DNA of 64,000 bases from Variovorax boronicumulans (lineage in GTDB: Bacteria > Pseudomonadota > Gammaproteobacteria > Burkholderiales > Burkholderiaceae_C), in NCBI RefSeq assembly GCF_030812215.1, contig NZ_JAUSSG010000002.1, positions 186,001 through 250,000 of the forward strand. The letters run 5' to 3'. The notes beneath the pieces are model-generated. The model was not told the origin of the DNA. It saw only the letters and a list, made by a program, of their open reading frames with translations, and did not search any database. This document shows, piece after piece, positions 29,090 through 42,887 of this stretch (the stretch's first letter is position 1; every line of letters begins with the position of its first letter). A program made the translations under genes and the position numbers.

Positions 29090-29107
29090 GCTGGGGTAAA
29101 CCCCAGC
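29090..29107. terminator. Hairpin after uvrB
   Basis: Perfect 7-bp GC-rich stem (GCTGGGG/CCCCAGC) with a 4-base loop, 32 bases after the uvrB stop and 21 bases before the IscR box. No T-run follows, so termination is uncertain. Confidence 0.4.
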
Positions 29108-29138
29108 GCCAACCACTTGAAGAACGCGGACTTCCGAC

Positions 29139-31256
29139 CTATGACGGCAAGATCACGATGTTGTCGCCGCCCGACGCCCCGAACGCCTGCTCGCGCAGCA
29201 GCGCCAACTGGTCCCGCACCCGCGCCGCCTTCTCGAATTCGAGGTTGCGGGCGTGCTCCAGCATGAGCTTCTCCAGCCGCTTGATTTCCCGCGCGATGTC
29301 CTTCTCGCTCATGTCCTCGACCTTGGCACGCTCCAGATCGAGCTTGGCCATTTCCTTGCCTGTCTTCTCGCTGTAGACGCCGTCGATCAGATCGCGCACC
29401 TGCTTGACGATGCTGCGCGGTGTGATGCCGTTCGCCTCGTTGTGGGCGATCTGCCGGGCGCGGCGGCGTTCGGTTTCATCGATCGCCTTCTTCATCGAGT
29501 CGGTCATCCGGTCCGCGTACAGAATCGCCTTGCCATTGAGGTTCCGCGCCGCACGCCCGATGGTTTGGATCAACGAGCGCTCGGCGCGCAAAAAGCCTTC
29601 CTTGTCCGCATCGAGGATCGCCACAAGCGACACCTCGGGAATGTCCAGTCCCTCGCGCAGCAGGTTGATGCCCACCAGCACATCGAAGGTACCCAGCCGC
29701 AGATCGCGCAGGATCTCCACTCGCTCGACCGTGTCCACATCGCTGTGCAGGTAGCGCACCTTGACGCCGTTGTCGCCCAGGTAGTCGGTCAGTTGCTCGG
29801 CCATGCGCTTGGTCAGCGTGGTGATCAGCACGCGTTCGTTCTTCTCGACACGGATGCGGATCTCGCCCAGGACATCGTCCACCTGATGCGTTGCAGGGCG
29901 CACCTCGACTTCGGGATCGATCAGGCCCGTAGGCCGCACCAGCTGCTCGACGACATTGCCCGAATGGTCTTTTTCGTACTGTGCCGGCGTGGCCGAGACG
30001 AAGATCGCCTGTCGCACCCGCGTTTCGAACTCCTCGAACTTGAGCGGCCGGTTGTCCATCGCCGAAGGCAGCCGGAAGCCGTACTCGACCAGCGTGGTCT
30101 TGCGCGCCCGGTCGCCGCTGTACATGGCGTTGAGCTGGCCGATCATCTGGTGGCTCTCGTCGAGGAACATCAGCGCGTCCTTCGGCAGGTAATCCGTCAG
30201 CGTGGCCGGCGGGTCGCCGGGCGCCGCGCCGGAAAGGTGGCGCGAGTAGTTCTCGATGCCCTTGCAGTGGCCGATCTCGGCCAGCATCTCCAGGTCGAAG
30301 CGGGTGCGCTGCTCCAGGCGCTGCGCCTCCACGAGCTTGCCTTGCGACACAAAGTCCTTGAGCCGCTCGGCCAGCTCGATCTTGATGGTCTCGACCGCAC
30401 CCAGCACCTTGTCGCGCGGTGTCACGTAATGGCTCGACGGGTACACCGTAAAGCGAGGAATCTTCTGGCGGATGCGCCCCGTGAGCGGATCGAAGAGCTG
30501 CAGCGATTCGATCTCGTCGTCGAACAGCTCGATGCGGATCGCCAACTCGCTGTGCTCTGCCGGAAACACGTCGATGGTGTCTCCACGCACACGGAACGTA
30601 CCGCGCGCAAAATCCTGCTCGTTGCGCGTGTACTGCATGCGAATCAGCCGGCTGATCACGTCGCGCTGCCCGATCTTGTCGCCCACCCGCATGATGAAAC
30701 GCATCTGCGTGTAGTCCTCGGGCGTGCCGATGCCGTAGATCGCACTCACCGTGGCCACGATGACCGTATCGCGCCGCTCCAGCACGCTCTTGGTGGCCGA
30801 CAGGCGCATCTGCTCGATGTGCTCGTTGATCGAGGAGTCCTTCTCGATGAAAAGGTCACGTTGCGGCACATAGGCCTCGGGCTGGTAGTAGTCGTAGTAG
30901 CTCACGAAGTACTCGACCGCGTTCTTCGGAAAGAACTCGCGAAACTCGCTGTAGAGCTGCGCCGCCAGCGTCTTGTTGGGCGCAAACACGATGGCCGGCC
31001 GGCCCAATCGGGCGATCACGTTGGCCATGGTGAAGGTCTTGCCCGAGCCCGTGACGCCCAGCAGCGTCTGGAACACCTCGCCGTCGATCACGCCATCGAC
31101 CAGCCCCTGGATTGCCTTGGGCTGGTCGCCGGCCGGCGGATACGGCTGGAAAAGCTCGAACGGGGAGTCGGGGTACTTGATGAATTCGCCCTGCTTGGCC
31201 GGACCGATCGGGTCCAGTTTCTTCAGGTCTGCTATGGCTTCGGTGTTCTCTGGCAT
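29139..31256 (-). CDS. uvrB: Excinuclease ABC subunit B
   Basis: 705 residues. Damage-verifying helicase of nucleotide excision repair. Walker [14 protein letters not shown], the beta-hairpin region [16 protein letters not shown]-like box FLDESHQM, helicase motifs [10 protein letters not shown] and QTIGRAARN, and the C-terminal UvrC-binding UVR domain ([21 protein letters not shown] in part: [13 protein letters not shown]). ATG at 31256 gives the usual length; the frame stays open upstream but that extension runs over the aspC promoter and coding region. Confidence 0.97.
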   Translation of the reverse strand: MPENTEAIADLKKLDPIGPAKQGEFIKYPDSPFELFQPYPPAGDQPKAIQGLVDGVIDGEVFQTLLGVTGSGKTFTMANVIARLGRPAIVFAPNKTLAAQLYSEFREFFPKNAVEYFVSYYDYYQPEAYVPQRDLFIEKDSSINEHIEQMRLSATKSVLERRDTVIVATVSAIYGIGTPEDYTQMRFIMRVGDKIGQRDVISRLIRMQYTRNEQDFARGTFRVRGDTIDVFPAEHSELAIRIELFDDEIESLQLFDPLTGRIRQKIPRFTVYPSSHYVTPRDKVLGAVETIKIELAERLKDFVSQGKLVEAQRLEQRTRFDLEMLAEIGHCKGIENYSRHLSGAAPGDPPATLTDYLPKDALMFLDESHQMIGQLNAMYSGDRARKTTLVEYGFRLPSAMDNRPLKFEEFETRVRQAIFVSATPAQYEKDHSGNVVEQLVRPTGLIDPEVEVRPATHQVDDVLGEIRIRVEKNERVLITTLTKRMAEQLTDYLGDNGVKVRYLHSDVDTVERVEILRDLRLGTFDVLVGINLLREGLDIPEVSLVAILDADKEGFLRAERSLIQTIGRAARNLNGKAILYADRMTDSMKKAIDETERRRARQIAHNEANGITPRSIVKQVRDLIDGVYSEKTGKEMAKLDLERAKVEDMSEKDIAREIKRLEKLMLEHARNLEFEKAARVRDQLALLREQAFGASGGDNIVILPS

Positions 31257-31264
31257 GGCTGTTC

Positions 31265-31293
31265 CCGACAGGTGGCGATGGCGCCGGTAAAAT
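31265..31293 (+). promoter_or_regulatory. Probable aminotransferase promoter
   Basis: CCGACA (31265-31270), 17-base spacer, TAAAAT (31288-31293). The expected start is near 31300, at the base of the inverted repeat at 31298-31331. Reasonable -10 and 4/6 -35. Confidence 0.45.
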
Positions 31294-31297
31294 TCAA

Positions 31298-31331
31298 GGC
31301 AACCGGAAAGCGTAGCGCAAGTCCGGTTGCC
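31298..31331 (+). repeat. Perfect 10-bp inverted repeat in the aminotransferase 5' leader
   Basis: GGCAACCGGA (31298-31307) and TCCGGTTGCC (31322-31331) separated by 14 bases. If transcription starts near 31300 this is a hairpin at the very 5' end of the mRNA, well before the AAAGGA ribosome site at 31349. It could instead be an operator between uvrB and the aminotransferase gene. Confidence 0.6.
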
Positions 31332-31361
31332 AGCGAAGCTTTCATCCCAAAGGACCTTTCC

Positions 31362-32558
31362 ATGTCTATGTTCACCGCGGTCGAAATGGCACCGCGCGAC
31401 CCGATCCTCGGCCTCAACGAGCAATTTGCAGCCGATACCAACCCCAACAAGGTCAATCTCGGCGTCGGCGTCTATTACGACGACAACGGCAAGCTGCCCC
31501 TGCTCCAGTGCGTGCAGGCAGCCGAGCAGAACATGATGAAAGCGCCCACGGCGCGCGGTTATCTCCCCATCGACGGCATCGTGGCGTACGACAACGCCGT
31601 GAAGACGCTGGTTTTCGGCGCCGACAGCGAACCGGTCACCTCGGGCCGCGTGGCCACCATCCAGGCCATCGGCGGTACGGGCGGCCTGAAGGTCGGCGCC
31701 GACTTCCTGAAGAAGCTCAACCCCAAGGCCAAGGTGCTGATCAGCGACCCGAGCTGGGAAAACCATCGCGCCCTGTTCACCAACGCGGGCTTCGAGGTCG
31801 AAAGCTACCCCTACTACGACGCCGCCAAGCGCGGCATCAACTTCGACGGCATGCTGGCTGCGCTCAACGCGGCGCCCGCGGGCACCGTCGTCGTGCTGCA
31901 CGCCTGCTGCCACAACCCGACCGGCTACGACATCACGTCCGAGCAGTGGGACCAGGTCGTCGCAGCAGTCAAGGCCAAGGGCCTCGTGCCGTTCCTCGAC
32001 ATGGCCTACCAGGGCTTCGGCTACGGCCTGAAGGAAGATGGCGCGGCCGTCGCCAAGTTCGTCGCTGCCGGCCTCACCTTCTTCGTCTCGACCTCGTTCT
32101 CCAAGAGCTTCAGCCTGTACGGCGAACGCGTGGGCGCCCTCTCGGTGCTGTGCGAGAACAAGGAAGAAGCCGGCCGCGTGCTGTCGCAACTGAAGATCGC
32201 CATCCGCACCAACTACAGCAACCCGCCCATTCACGGCGGCGCCGTGGTGGCCGCGGTGCTCGGCAACGCCGAACTGCGCGCCCTGTGGGAAAAGGAACTC
32301 GGCGAGATGCGCGTGCGCATCAAGGCCATGCGCCAGAAGCTGGTCGACGGCCTGAAGGCCGCGGGCGTGAAGGAAGACATGAGCTTCATCACCACGCAGA
32401 TCGGCATGTTCAGCTACTCGGGCCTCACCAAGGACCAGATGGTGCGCCTGCGCAATGAGTTCGGCGTGTACGGCACCGACACCGGCCGCATGTGCGTGGC
32501 CGCGCTCAACAGCAAGAACATCGACTACGTCTGCGCGTCGATCGCCAAAGTCATCTAG
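31362..32558 (+). CDS. Aromatic/aspartate aminotransferase (class I)
   Basis: 398 residues, cytosolic, PLP-dependent. Transfers amino groups between aspartate or aromatic amino acids and 2-oxoglutarate. Family motifs: [41 protein letters not shown], the PLP Lys in [14 protein letters not shown], and the substrate Arg in GMFSYSGL...R region. Equivalent to aspC/tyrB; the sequence alone does not separate them. Start ATG 31362 is set by AAAGGA 7 bases upstream; a second ATG two codons on is less well spaced. Confidence 0.93.
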   Translation: MSMFTAVEMAPRDPILGLNEQFAADTNPNKVNLGVGVYYDDNGKLPLLQCVQAAEQNMMKAPTARGYLPIDGIVAYDNAVKTLVFGADSEPVTSGRVATIQAIGGTGGLKVGADFLKKLNPKAKVLISDPSWENHRALFTNAGFEVESYPYYDAAKRGINFDGMLAALNAAPAGTVVVLHACCHNPTGYDITSEQWDQVVAAVKAKGLVPFLDMAYQGFGYGLKEDGAAVAKFVAAGLTFFVSTSFSKSFSLYGERVGALSVLCENKEEAGRVLSQLKIAIRTNYSNPPIHGGAVVAAVLGNAELRALWEKELGEMRVRIKAMRQKLVDGLKAAGVKEDMSFITTQIGMFSYSGLTKDQMVRLRNEFGVYGTDTGRMCVAALNSKNIDYVCASIAKVI

Positions 32559-32569
32559 GTGACAGCAAA

Positions 32570-32606
32570 GTGTGGAGGAATCCGTGTTCCGACGATTCCT
32601 TCACAC
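32570..32606 (+). terminator. Terminator-like hairpin after the aminotransferase
   Basis: 13-bp stem with one G-U pair (32570-32582 with 32594-32606) and an 11-base loop, followed by CTTTCGC. It starts 12 bases after the stop codon. The T-run is short. Confidence 0.55.
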
Positions 32607-32679
32607 CTTTCGCTAGAAGGGCCCCTGCGACAGGGCCGGACTAGGGGTTAGGCCCCCTGCGTGCCCACAGATGCACTGA

Positions 32680-32694
32680 TATATTGCACCGCAA
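32680..32694 (+). promoter_or_regulatory. phaZ -10 element with overlapping TTGC-N3-GCAA palindrome
   Basis: TATATT (32680-32685) overlaps the inverted repeat TTGCACCGCAA (32684-32694), 22 bases before the phaZ start. The palindrome resembles sites bound by PhaR, the PHB-responsive repressor; this assignment is from memory of the motif and is tentative. Confidence 0.35.
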
Positions 32695-32715
32695 CATTCC
32701 ACTCCAAGACCAGCG

Positions 32716-34161
32716 ATGCTCTATCAACTCTACGAAGCCCAGCGTTCCCTGATGGAGCCGTTCTCGGACTTCGCGCAAGCGGCCTCCAAGCTGTACGGCC
32801 AAGGCGCCGTGTGGGGTCAGTTGCCCATGGCCCAGCGCATGGCCGCGGGATACGACCTGCTCTATCGCCTCGGCAAGGACTACGAGAAGCCCGAGTTCAA
32901 CATCAAGTCGGTGAAGGTCGATGGCGAAGAGGTCGTCATCCAGGAGGCCGTCGAGCTCGACAAGCCCTTCTGCGAGCTGCGCCGCTTCAAGCGCTTCACC
33001 GACGAGCCGCACATCCTCAAGACGCTCAAGAGCCAGCCCGTGGTGCTGATCGTGGCGCCGCTGTCGGGCCACTACGCCACGCTCCTGCGCGACACCGTGC
33101 GCACCATGCTGCAGGACCACAAGGTCTACATCACCGACTGGAAGAACGCGCGCCTCGTGCCGATGTCGGAAGGCGAATTCCACCTGGACGACTACATCAA
33201 CTACGTGCAGGAGTTCATCCGCCGCCTGCAGGCCGAGTACGGCAACTGCCACGTGGTGAGCGTGTGCCAGCCCACCGTGCCGGTGCTGGCGGCCGTGTCG
33301 CTCATGGCGAGCCGCAAGGAGCCGCTGCCGCTCACGCTGACGATGATGGGCGGCCCGATCGACGCCCGCAAGTCGCCCACCGCGGTCAACAACCTCGCGA
33401 TGAACAAGAGCTACGAATGGTTCGAGAACAACGTGATCTACCGCGTGCCGCAGGGCTTTCCGGGTGAAGGCCGCCGCGTGTACCCGGGCTTCCTGCAGCA
33501 CACCGGCTTCGTGGCGATGAACCCCGACCGCCACGCCTCGAGTCACTACGACTATTTCAAGGACCTGATCAAGGGCGACGACGCCAGCGCCGAGGCGCAC
33601 CGCAAGTTCTACGACGAGTACAACGCCGTGCTCGACATGGACGCCGATTACTACCTCGACACCATCCGCACCGTGTTCCAGCAGTTCGAACTTGTGAACG
33701 GCACCTGGGACGTGAAGAACCCCGAAGGCCTGATCGAGCGGGTGCGTCCGCAGGACATCCGCACGGCCGCGCTGCTGACGGTCGAGGGTGAGCTCGACGA
33801 CATCTCCGGCTCCGGCCAGACCGAAGCCGCGCACAGCCTGTGCACCGGCGTCGCCGATTCGAAGCGCGAACACTACGAAGTCAAGGGTGCGGGCCACTAC
33901 GGCATCTTCAGCGGCCGCCGCTGGCGCGAACTGGTCTACCCGAAGCTGTTGAAGTTCATCGCCGCGAACGACCAGCCGCAGAGCCGTGCCGGCGCGCGCG
34001 AAAGCCTGGCCGCCGAAGATCGCATCAAGCCGGGCCAGAAGGTCGCGACCGCAGCGGCCAAGAAGTCCCCGGCCGCGAAGAAGGCCAAGGCCGTCGTGGC
34101 CGCCCCCGCCAAGAAGCCCGTGGCCGCTGCCAAGAAGCCCCGCGCCAGCACCGCACGCTGA
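32716..34161 (+). CDS. phaZ: Intracellular polyhydroxybutyrate depolymerase
   Basis: 481 residues, acts on native PHB granules in the cytoplasm. The core matches the PhaZ1 type of Cupriavidus: the catalytic Cys184 lies in [10 protein letters not shown], Asp in [13 protein letters not shown], and His in [13 protein letters not shown]. Residues after about 420 form an extra Ala/Lys/Pro tail ([27 protein letters not shown]) like histone-H1-type DNA-binding tails and phasin tails, which is longer than in the classic enzyme. rsxB begins 17 bases downstream. Confidence 0.92.
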   Translation: MLYQLYEAQRSLMEPFSDFAQAASKLYGQGAVWGQLPMAQRMAAGYDLLYRLGKDYEKPEFNIKSVKVDGEEVVIQEAVELDKPFCELRRFKRFTDEPHILKTLKSQPVVLIVAPLSGHYATLLRDTVRTMLQDHKVYITDWKNARLVPMSEGEFHLDDYINYVQEFIRRLQAEYGNCHVVSVCQPTVPVLAAVSLMASRKEPLPLTLTMMGGPIDARKSPTAVNNLAMNKSYEWFENNVIYRVPQGFPGEGRRVYPGFLQHTGFVAMNPDRHASSHYDYFKDLIKGDDASAEAHRKFYDEYNAVLDMDADYYLDTIRTVFQQFELVNGTWDVKNPEGLIERVRPQDIRTAALLTVEGELDDISGSGQTEAAHSLCTGVADSKREHYEVKGAGHYGIFSGRRWRELVYPKLLKFIAANDQPQSRAGARESLAAEDRIKPGQKVATAAAKKSPAAKKAKAVVAAPAKKPVAAAKKPRASTAR

Positions 34162-34178
34162 GGCGCGCGCAACCTGAA

Positions 34179-34814
34179 GTGAACGGACTGGCCGCACGCA
34201 TCCACGACGCACTGCCGCAAACGCAGTGCACACGGTGCGGCTACCCCGATTGCGCTGGCTATGCGCAAGCCGTGGCCGATGGCGAAGCGGACATCAATCA
34301 ATGCCCGCCCGGTGGCGCAGAGGGCATCGACCGCCTCTCGCGGCTCACCGGCCGCCCCGCGCTGCCGCTCGATCCGCAGTTCGGCACCGAAGGCCCGCGC
34401 GCCATGGCCGTCATCGATGAGGCCTGGTGCATCGGCTGCACGCTCTGCCTCGATGCCTGCCCGACCGATGCCATCGTCGGGATCAACAAACGCATGCACA
34501 CGGTCGTCGAGGCGCACTGCACAGGCTGCGAACTCTGCATTCCGGTCTGCCCCGTCGATTGCATTTCGCTCGAGGTCGAGACGCCGGGCCGCAGCGGCTG
34601 GCAGGCCTGGTCGCAGGCACAGGCCGAAGCCGCACTGCAGCGCTACAAGCTCCATGGTCAGCACCGCGCCGCTGCGAAGCGCGAGACTGAGCCACCCCCT
34701 GCCATCGCCGAGCCGCAAGCCGCCGACACGCGCAAACGCTCCATCGTCGAAGCCGCCCTGGCGCGCGCCCGCGCCGCCGCCGAACAACGCGCAAAAACCA
34801 TCCCAAAGCCATGA
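34179..34814 (+). CDS. rsxB: RsxB/RnfB-like ferredoxin protein
   Basis: 211 residues starting at GTG 34179. Residues about 10-50 hold the Fe-S domain with CTRCGYPDC and a following Cys in INQCPPGG. Two [4Fe-4S] ferredoxin motifs follow: [12 protein letters not shown] and [12 protein letters not shown]. The tail is Ala/Arg rich. The usual N-terminal membrane helix is absent and no other rnf/rsx genes are present, so it is the stand-alone betaproteobacterial form; partner and role are unknown. Its stop overlaps the LysE gene start by 4 bases. Confidence 0.88.
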   Translation: MNGLAARIHDALPQTQCTRCGYPDCAGYAQAVADGEADINQCPPGGAEGIDRLSRLTGRPALPLDPQFGTEGPRAMAVIDEAWCIGCTLCLDACPTDAIVGINKRMHTVVEAHCTGCELCIPVCPVDCISLEVETPGRSGWQAWSQAQAEAALQRYKLHGQHRAAAKRETEPPPAIAEPQAADTRKRSIVEAALARARAAAEQRAKTIPKP

Positions 34815-35449
34815 CACTCGACACCCTGCTGATCTACGTCGTCGCCTCGCTCGCCCTCGCCGTGATTCCCGGCCCCACGATGCTGCTGGCGCTGTCCAAC
34901 GGCATCGATGGCGGCATGCGGCGCGCGAGCTGGGGCATCGCGGGTGCGTCGCTCGGCAGCATCGCGCTGATCACGGTCGTCGCGCTCGGGCTGGGTTCCC
35001 TGCTCGCGGCATCCGAAGTGCTCTTCAACGCGATCCGCGTGGCGGGCGTCGCCTACCTCGTCTGGCTCGGCATCAAGCTCTGGCGCAGCGAGGCGACCGA
35101 CCTCGGCACGGCGCTGGCCAAGTCTGCTGTCGAGGTTCGTCCGCATGGCCGCGTCGCGCTGATGCGCAGCCTGCTCGTGGCGTTGTCGAACCCGAAGACG
35201 GTGTTGTTCTTCGCGGCTTTCCTGCCGCAGTTCATCGACATCACCCAACCGCAGGGCGTGCAATATCTTGTGCTCGGCGCGATCTTCGTGGTGCTCGACA
35301 CCTGCGTGATGCTGGCCTATGCAGCAGCCGGTACGCAGGCCGTGCGCTGGCTCTCGCGTCGCGGCCTCAAGGTGCTGAACCGCAGTTGCGCGGCCGGCAT
35401 GTGGCTGCTGGCGGCCACGCTGGCCTTCTGGCGCCGTCCGGGCACCTGA
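34811..35449 (+). CDS. LysE/RhtB family exporter
   Basis: 212 residues, inner membrane, about six helices. The N-terminal family signature is [33 protein letters not shown] marks the middle conserved loop. The family exports amino acids such as homoserine, threonine or lysine; substrate here is unknown. Translationally coupled to rsxB through ATGA, which is probably fortuitous in function. Confidence 0.9.
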   Translation: MTLDTLLIYVVASLALAVIPGPTMLLALSNGIDGGMRRASWGIAGASLGSIALITVVALGLGSLLAASEVLFNAIRVAGVAYLVWLGIKLWRSEATDLGTALAKSAVEVRPHGRVALMRSLLVALSNPKTVLFFAAFLPQFIDITQPQGVQYLVLGAIFVVLDTCVMLAYAAAGTQAVRWLSRRGLKVLNRSCAAGMWLLAATLAFWRRPGT

Positions 35450-35456
35450 AAGACGT

Positions 35457-36374
35457 TCAGCTCTTCTTCGGCCGTTTGAAGAGCAACAACAGCACCCCCG
35501 CCAGCACGACCACCACCGCGTACCACTCGAAGCGCGTGACCGTCTCGTTGGCGATCCACACGCCCAACAGCATTGCGATCACGGGGTTCACGAAGGTGTA
35601 GCTCGCGGCCAGTGCGGCCGGCGCCTTCGCGAGCAGCACCATGTAGGCGTTGAACGCGATCAGCGAGCCGAACACCACCAGGTACAGCCAGGCCCAGACG
35701 GCTTCGGGCGCCGGCGGCCACACCAGGCTTTCGCGCGAGACGGCCGCGAGCACCAGCAGCACCACACCGCCGCAGATCATTTCGCTGGCAAAACCCATCG
35801 CACCGGGCGCGAGCGGCAGGCTGCGCTGGCTCAACACGCTGCCCATCGACCAGCAGATGCAGGCAATCGAAATCGCCGCCAGCCCCGCAGGCGACGACTG
35901 GAAGCCGCTGCCTTGCGTGAGCATCAGCACGCCGATGAGGCCAAGCGCGATGCCCGCCGCCTCCATGCGCGTCGGCTTGATGCCCCAGATCAAGTTGAGC
36001 AACGCGATCAGCAGCGGCACCACCGCGATGAAGGCCACCACGAGCCCCGAGCCGATGGTCACCTCCGCATGCGCCGTGCCGCCCATGCCGCCCCCGAGCA
36101 TCAATGCACCCACGACCAGCGCATTGCGCCACTGCACCATCGAAGGCCATGCAGCGCCACGCCAGCGCATCCAGGCCGCGAGCACCAGCCCCGCGAACAG
36201 AAAACGCGACCCCATCTGCAGGAACGGTGGAAAGCTGATCAGCGCGTACTTGATCGCCAGGTAGGTCGAGCCCCAGACCACCCAGGTGGCGGCAAGGCAA
36301 AGCCACAGCAAAGGCGGCAGCGCGGGCCGTACGGGACCGGTCGCGGCTTGGGCGGGAGAAACGAGTGTCGGCAT
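35457..36374 (-). CDS. EamA/DMT superfamily transporter
   Basis: 305 residues with ten predicted membrane helices in two EamA repeats (about 25-155 and 165-298). Repeat-1 signature LAATWVVWGSTYLAIKYAL, repeat-2 signature near WSMGSVLSQ and ETVTRFEWYAVVVVLAGVLLL. The family exports metabolites such as amino acids. A divergent Lrp-type regulator (118 bases away) may control it, as is common for DMT exporters of amino acids; this is inference. Confidence 0.9.
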   Translation of the reverse strand: MPTLVSPAQAATGPVRPALPPLLWLCLAATWVVWGSTYLAIKYALISFPPFLQMGSRFLFAGLVLAAWMRWRGAAWPSMVQWRNALVVGALMLGGGMGGTAHAEVTIGSGLVVAFIAVVPLLIALLNLIWGIKPTRMEAAGIALGLIGVLMLTQGSGFQSSPAGLAAISIACICWSMGSVLSQRSLPLAPGAMGFASEMICGGVVLLVLAAVSRESLVWPPAPEAVWAWLYLVVFGSLIAFNAYMVLLAKAPAALAASYTFVNPVIAMLLGVWIANETVTRFEWYAVVVVLAGVLLLLFKRPKKS

Positions 36375-36492
36375 ATCGAGGTGATTGTTTTATTGGTATC
36401 GAAGCGCCGCCCATGGTATGAAAGCCGCCTTCCGGGAACCATGGATATTTCACGGTTCTGCCGCCCCATCACCGTCGATTTAAAGGAGTTCC

Positions 36493-36990
36493 ATGGACTT
36501 CACCTTGAACCCCGCGCTGGACGCCCACGACACCCGCATCCTCGCCGAATTGCAGGGCGATGCGCGCCTCACCATGGCCGAACTCGGCCGCCGCGTGCAC
36601 CTGAGCCAGCCGGCCGTGACCGAGCGCGTGAAGAAGCTGGAGGCCGCGGGCGTCATCAGCGGCTACCGCGCCACCGTCAACCTCGGCAAGCTGGGCTACG
36701 GCATCCGCGCCATCATCCGCGTCGGCCGCGCCGACTACGACCTCGTCGTGAAGCTGGTGCAGGACACGCCCGAGTGCGTGAACGCCTACAACGTGACCGG
36801 CGAGGACAGCTGGATCCTCGAGATCGCGGTGATCGACGTGAGCCACCTCGACGCGGTGGTCACCAAGTTCTGCATCCTTACCGAGACGGCGACATCGATC
36901 ATCCTGAACCCGGCACGCGAGCACCAGCCGATGCTGCCGCCACTTCGCTCGGACGTGAGGCCGCCCATCAAGAAGGTGCTGAACGCCTGA
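36493..36990 (+). CDS. Lrp/AsnC family transcriptional regulator
   Basis: 165 residues. N-terminal helix-turn-helix (LDAHDTRILAELQGDARLTM, then GRRVHLSQPAVTERVKKLEAAG) and a C-terminal RAM/AsnC ligand domain (about 75-150, CVNAYNVTGEDSWILEI). AAAGGAG precedes the ATG. It diverges from the EamA transporter and is the likely regulator of that gene. Confidence 0.92.
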   Translation: MDFTLNPALDAHDTRILAELQGDARLTMAELGRRVHLSQPAVTERVKKLEAAGVISGYRATVNLGKLGYGIRAIIRVGRADYDLVVKLVQDTPECVNAYNVTGEDSWILEIAVIDVSHLDAVVTKFCILTETATSIILNPAREHQPMLPPLRSDVRPPIKKVLNA

Positions 36991-37019
36991 TAGCCCGAAC
37001 GGTCAGTGGAGAACCAGGA

Positions 37020-37505
37020 TCAGCGATTCGCGAGTGCGTTGAAGGCGGTCACGACCTCGGGTGGCGCCTGCACCATCTCGATCAGCACGCCCTCGCCCGC
37101 GATCGGAAATTCCTCGTTCGCCTTCGGGTGCAGGAAGCAGATGTCGAACCCCGCCGCGCCCTTGCGGATGCCGCCAGGCGCAAAGCGCACGCCCTGCGCG
37201 GTAAGCCATTCGACGGCCTTGGGCAGGTCGTCGATCCACAGCCCCACGTGGTTGAGCGGCGTCGCGTGCACCGCGGGTTTCTTCTCGGGGTCCAGCGGCT
37301 GCATCAGGTCGACCTCGACCTTGAACGGCCCGCTGCCCATCGCGCAGATGTCCTCGTCGACGTTCTCGCGCTCGCTCTTGAAGGTGCCGGTGACTTCAAG
37401 CCCCAGCATGTCGACCCACAGCTTCTGCAGGCGCAGCTTGTCCGGGCCGCCGATGGCGATCTGCTGGATGCCCAGCACCTTGAAGGGACGCGCCGTGGTC
37501 GTCAT
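37020..37505 (-). CDS. VOC-family protein, probable methylmalonyl-CoA epimerase
   Basis: 161 residues, two VOC half-domains. Likely interconverts the (S) and (R) forms of methylmalonyl-Co[17 protein letters not shown] and FLHPK followed by [10 protein letters not shown] are the epimerase-type signatures, and the gene ends an operon encoding propionyl-CoA carboxylase and methylmalonyl-CoA mutase. Metal ligands His86 and Glu143 are present, but the first half has GIQQIAI where epimerases usually have His (Gln15 here). Its ATG overlaps the bioB stop (ATGA). An alternative is another lyase/dioxygenase-like VOC function. Confidence 0.75.
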   Translation of the reverse strand: MTTTARPFKVLGIQQIAIGGPDKLRLQKLWVDMLGLEVTGTFKSERENVDEDICAMGSGPFKVEVDLMQPLDPEKKPAVHATPLNHVGLWIDDLPKAVEWLTAQGVRFAPGGIRKGAAGFDICFLHPKANEEFPIAGEGVLIEMVQAPPEVVTAFNALANR

Positions 37506-38532
37506 GCGCAGACCTCCACGGGTTCAGTGGTCGTCGTACGGCGCGACTGCAGCCCCAGCTTGCGCAGCAGCTGCACGTCCGCGTCCACGTCGGGATTGCC
37601 GGTGACCAGCAGCTTGTCACCGTAGAAGATCGAATTGGCACCCGCCATGAAGCACAGCGCCTGCACCGCATCGCCCATCTGCTGGCGACCGGCCGACAGC
37701 CGCACGCGTGCGGTCGGCATCGTGATGCGTGCGACCGCGATCATGCGCACGAAGTCGAAGGGATCGACCGGTTCCGAATCCGCCAGCGGCGTGCCCGGCA
37801 CGCGCACGAGGCTGTTGATCGGCACCGACTCCGGGTACGGGTTCAGGTTGGCCAGCTGCGCGATCAGCCCGGCGCGGTGCACCGGCTGCTCGCCCATGCC
37901 GACGATGCCGCCGCAGCACACGCTGATGCCGGCGCTGCGCACGTTGGCCAGCGTGTCGAGCCGGTCCTGGTAGGTGCGCGTGTCGACGATGTCGGTGTAG
38001 TACTCGGGCGCGGTGTCCAGGTTGTGGTTGTAGTAGTCGAGGCCGGCGGCCTTGAGCTGGTGCGCATGGTGCGGCTCCAGCATGCCGAGCGTGGCGCAGG
38101 TCTGCATGCCCAGACCCTTCACCGCCTCGACCAGCACGGCGACCTTCTCGACGTCGCGGTCCTTCGGCGCGCGCCATGCGGCGCCCATGCAGAAGCGCGT
38201 GGCGCCCGCGTCCTTGGCGGCCTGCGCGGCGCGCACCACCTCGTCGACCTCCATGAGCTTCTGCGCCTTCACGCCGGTGTCGAACTCGGCCGACTGCGGG
38301 CAGTAGCCGCAGTTCTCAGGACAGCCACCGGTCTTGACCGACAGCAGCGTTGCCAATTCGATGTCGCCTTCGGGGAAGTGCTGGCGGTGCACCGTCTGCG
38401 CCTCGAACAGCAGGTCCATCAGCGGCTTGTCGAGCAGCGCCTGGATCGCCTCGACCGACCACGGGCCTTGGGGCGTCACCGGCTTCGCGGGCCGGTGCAG
38501 CGTGATCGTCTGTTGCAGGTCATTGGCACCCA

Positions 38533-38533
<1 letters not shown>
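37502..38533 (-). CDS. bioB: Biotin synthase
   Basis: 343 residues, radical SAM. Inserts sulfur into dethiobiotin. The [4Fe-4S] SAM motif is [13 protein letters not shown] (C-x3-C-x2-C). Other family stretches: [53 protein letters not shown], and the Arg ligand of the [2Fe-2S] cluster in [13 protein letters not shown] at 38533 forms TGATG with the stop of the carboxylase alpha gene. Other bio genes are absent; here it travels with a biotin-dependent enzyme. Confidence 0.97.
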
Positions 38534-40581
<2,048 letters not shown>

Positions 40582-40608
40582 GCTGAATCCGTTTTCTTGT
40601 TAGCCGCC

Positions 40609-41295
40609 CTAGCGGTTGATGAACATCGAGTACACCGGCTGCGGTTGCGAGCGATCGACGAACACGTACGCCGTGCCGTCGGAGCAGAAGTTCGCCACTT
40701 CGGCAGTGCCGCCATCGGCCAGGTCGACCCAGTTGTCGATCTGCAGGAACAGGCGACCCGCTGGCATCTGCTGCGCGCCATTGGCCGTCCAGTACGGCAC
40801 GCCGCCACTCTTCGTGCGCCACGCGCTCGCCCAGTCGTGGGGATAGGCCACCTCTTCGGGCAACTCGGAATGGGCCTGATAGTCGTAGAAGGCCTCTTCC
40901 AATTCCGCAGGCGCGCCATCGTCATCGGCACGCCATCCCGTGATCGCGATCTCGCGCAGCAATTCGGGCGGTCCATCGGCGGCGTCGGAAGGCGGCGAAG
41001 CCGGGCTATCGGCCAGCGCGGTGCGTTGCACGACGAATGCGGCATTCGCACCCGCATCGTGTTCCCAGAAGCTGCAAATGCTGTCCCACTCGCACTTGAA
41101 CAGGAACAGCACCTCGCCGCTTGCGAGCGGCAGCGCGTCGCCATCGGCCGGCAACTGTGCGAGGTGGCTCATGGCGCGGTTGCACTCGCTGCAAACAGGC
41201 CATAGACGCGCGGGCAGTCCCCAGGGAAGACCACCGAGCTTGGGCACCAGTCCGGGCTCCGCGCCCTCGCGGAACTGAGGGTAGTAGCTACGCAT
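40609..41295 (-). CDS. DUF1963-like protein inside the carboxylase operon
   Basis: 228 residues, soluble. Features seen: KLGGLPWGLPARLWPVCSEC near the N-terminus, a Cys pair in CSECNRAM, MSHLAQLP, FKCEWDSICSFWE, and a C-terminal LFLQIDNWVDLADGGTAEVANFCSDGTAYVF. This layout fits DUF1963 (YwqG-type) proteins, function unknown. It lies 10 bases from the beta-subunit gene and 27 from the alpha-subunit gene, splitting the two carboxylase subunits. Confidence 0.6.
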   Translation of the reverse strand: MRSYYPQFREGAEPGLVPKLGGLPWGLPARLWPVCSECNRAMSHLAQLPADGDALPLASGEVLFLFKCEWDSICSFWEHDAGANAAFVVQRTALADSPASPPSDAADGPPELLREIAITGWRADDDGAPAELEEAFYDYQAHSELPEEVAYPHDWASAWRTKSGGVPYWTANGAQQMPAGRLFLQIDNWVDLADGGTAEVANFCSDGTAYVFVDRSQPQPVYSMFINR

Positions 41296-41305
41296 AAAAA
41301 CTGGC

Positions 41306-42850
<1,545 letters not shown>

Positions 42851-42887
42851 GGTGTGCTTCCGAAGCTGTGGTCTTGAATGAGATGGC

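Noticed and set aside
31257..31270. CTGT-N5-ACAG just before uvrB as a LexA (SOS) box
   Set aside because: The LexA site needs an 8-base spacer; here it is 5, and it lies in the leader immediately at the start codon.
31257..32234. Upstream extension of uvrB to more than 1000 residues
   Set aside because: The extension lies antisense to the aminotransferase gene and its promoter; normal UvrB length is reached from 31256.
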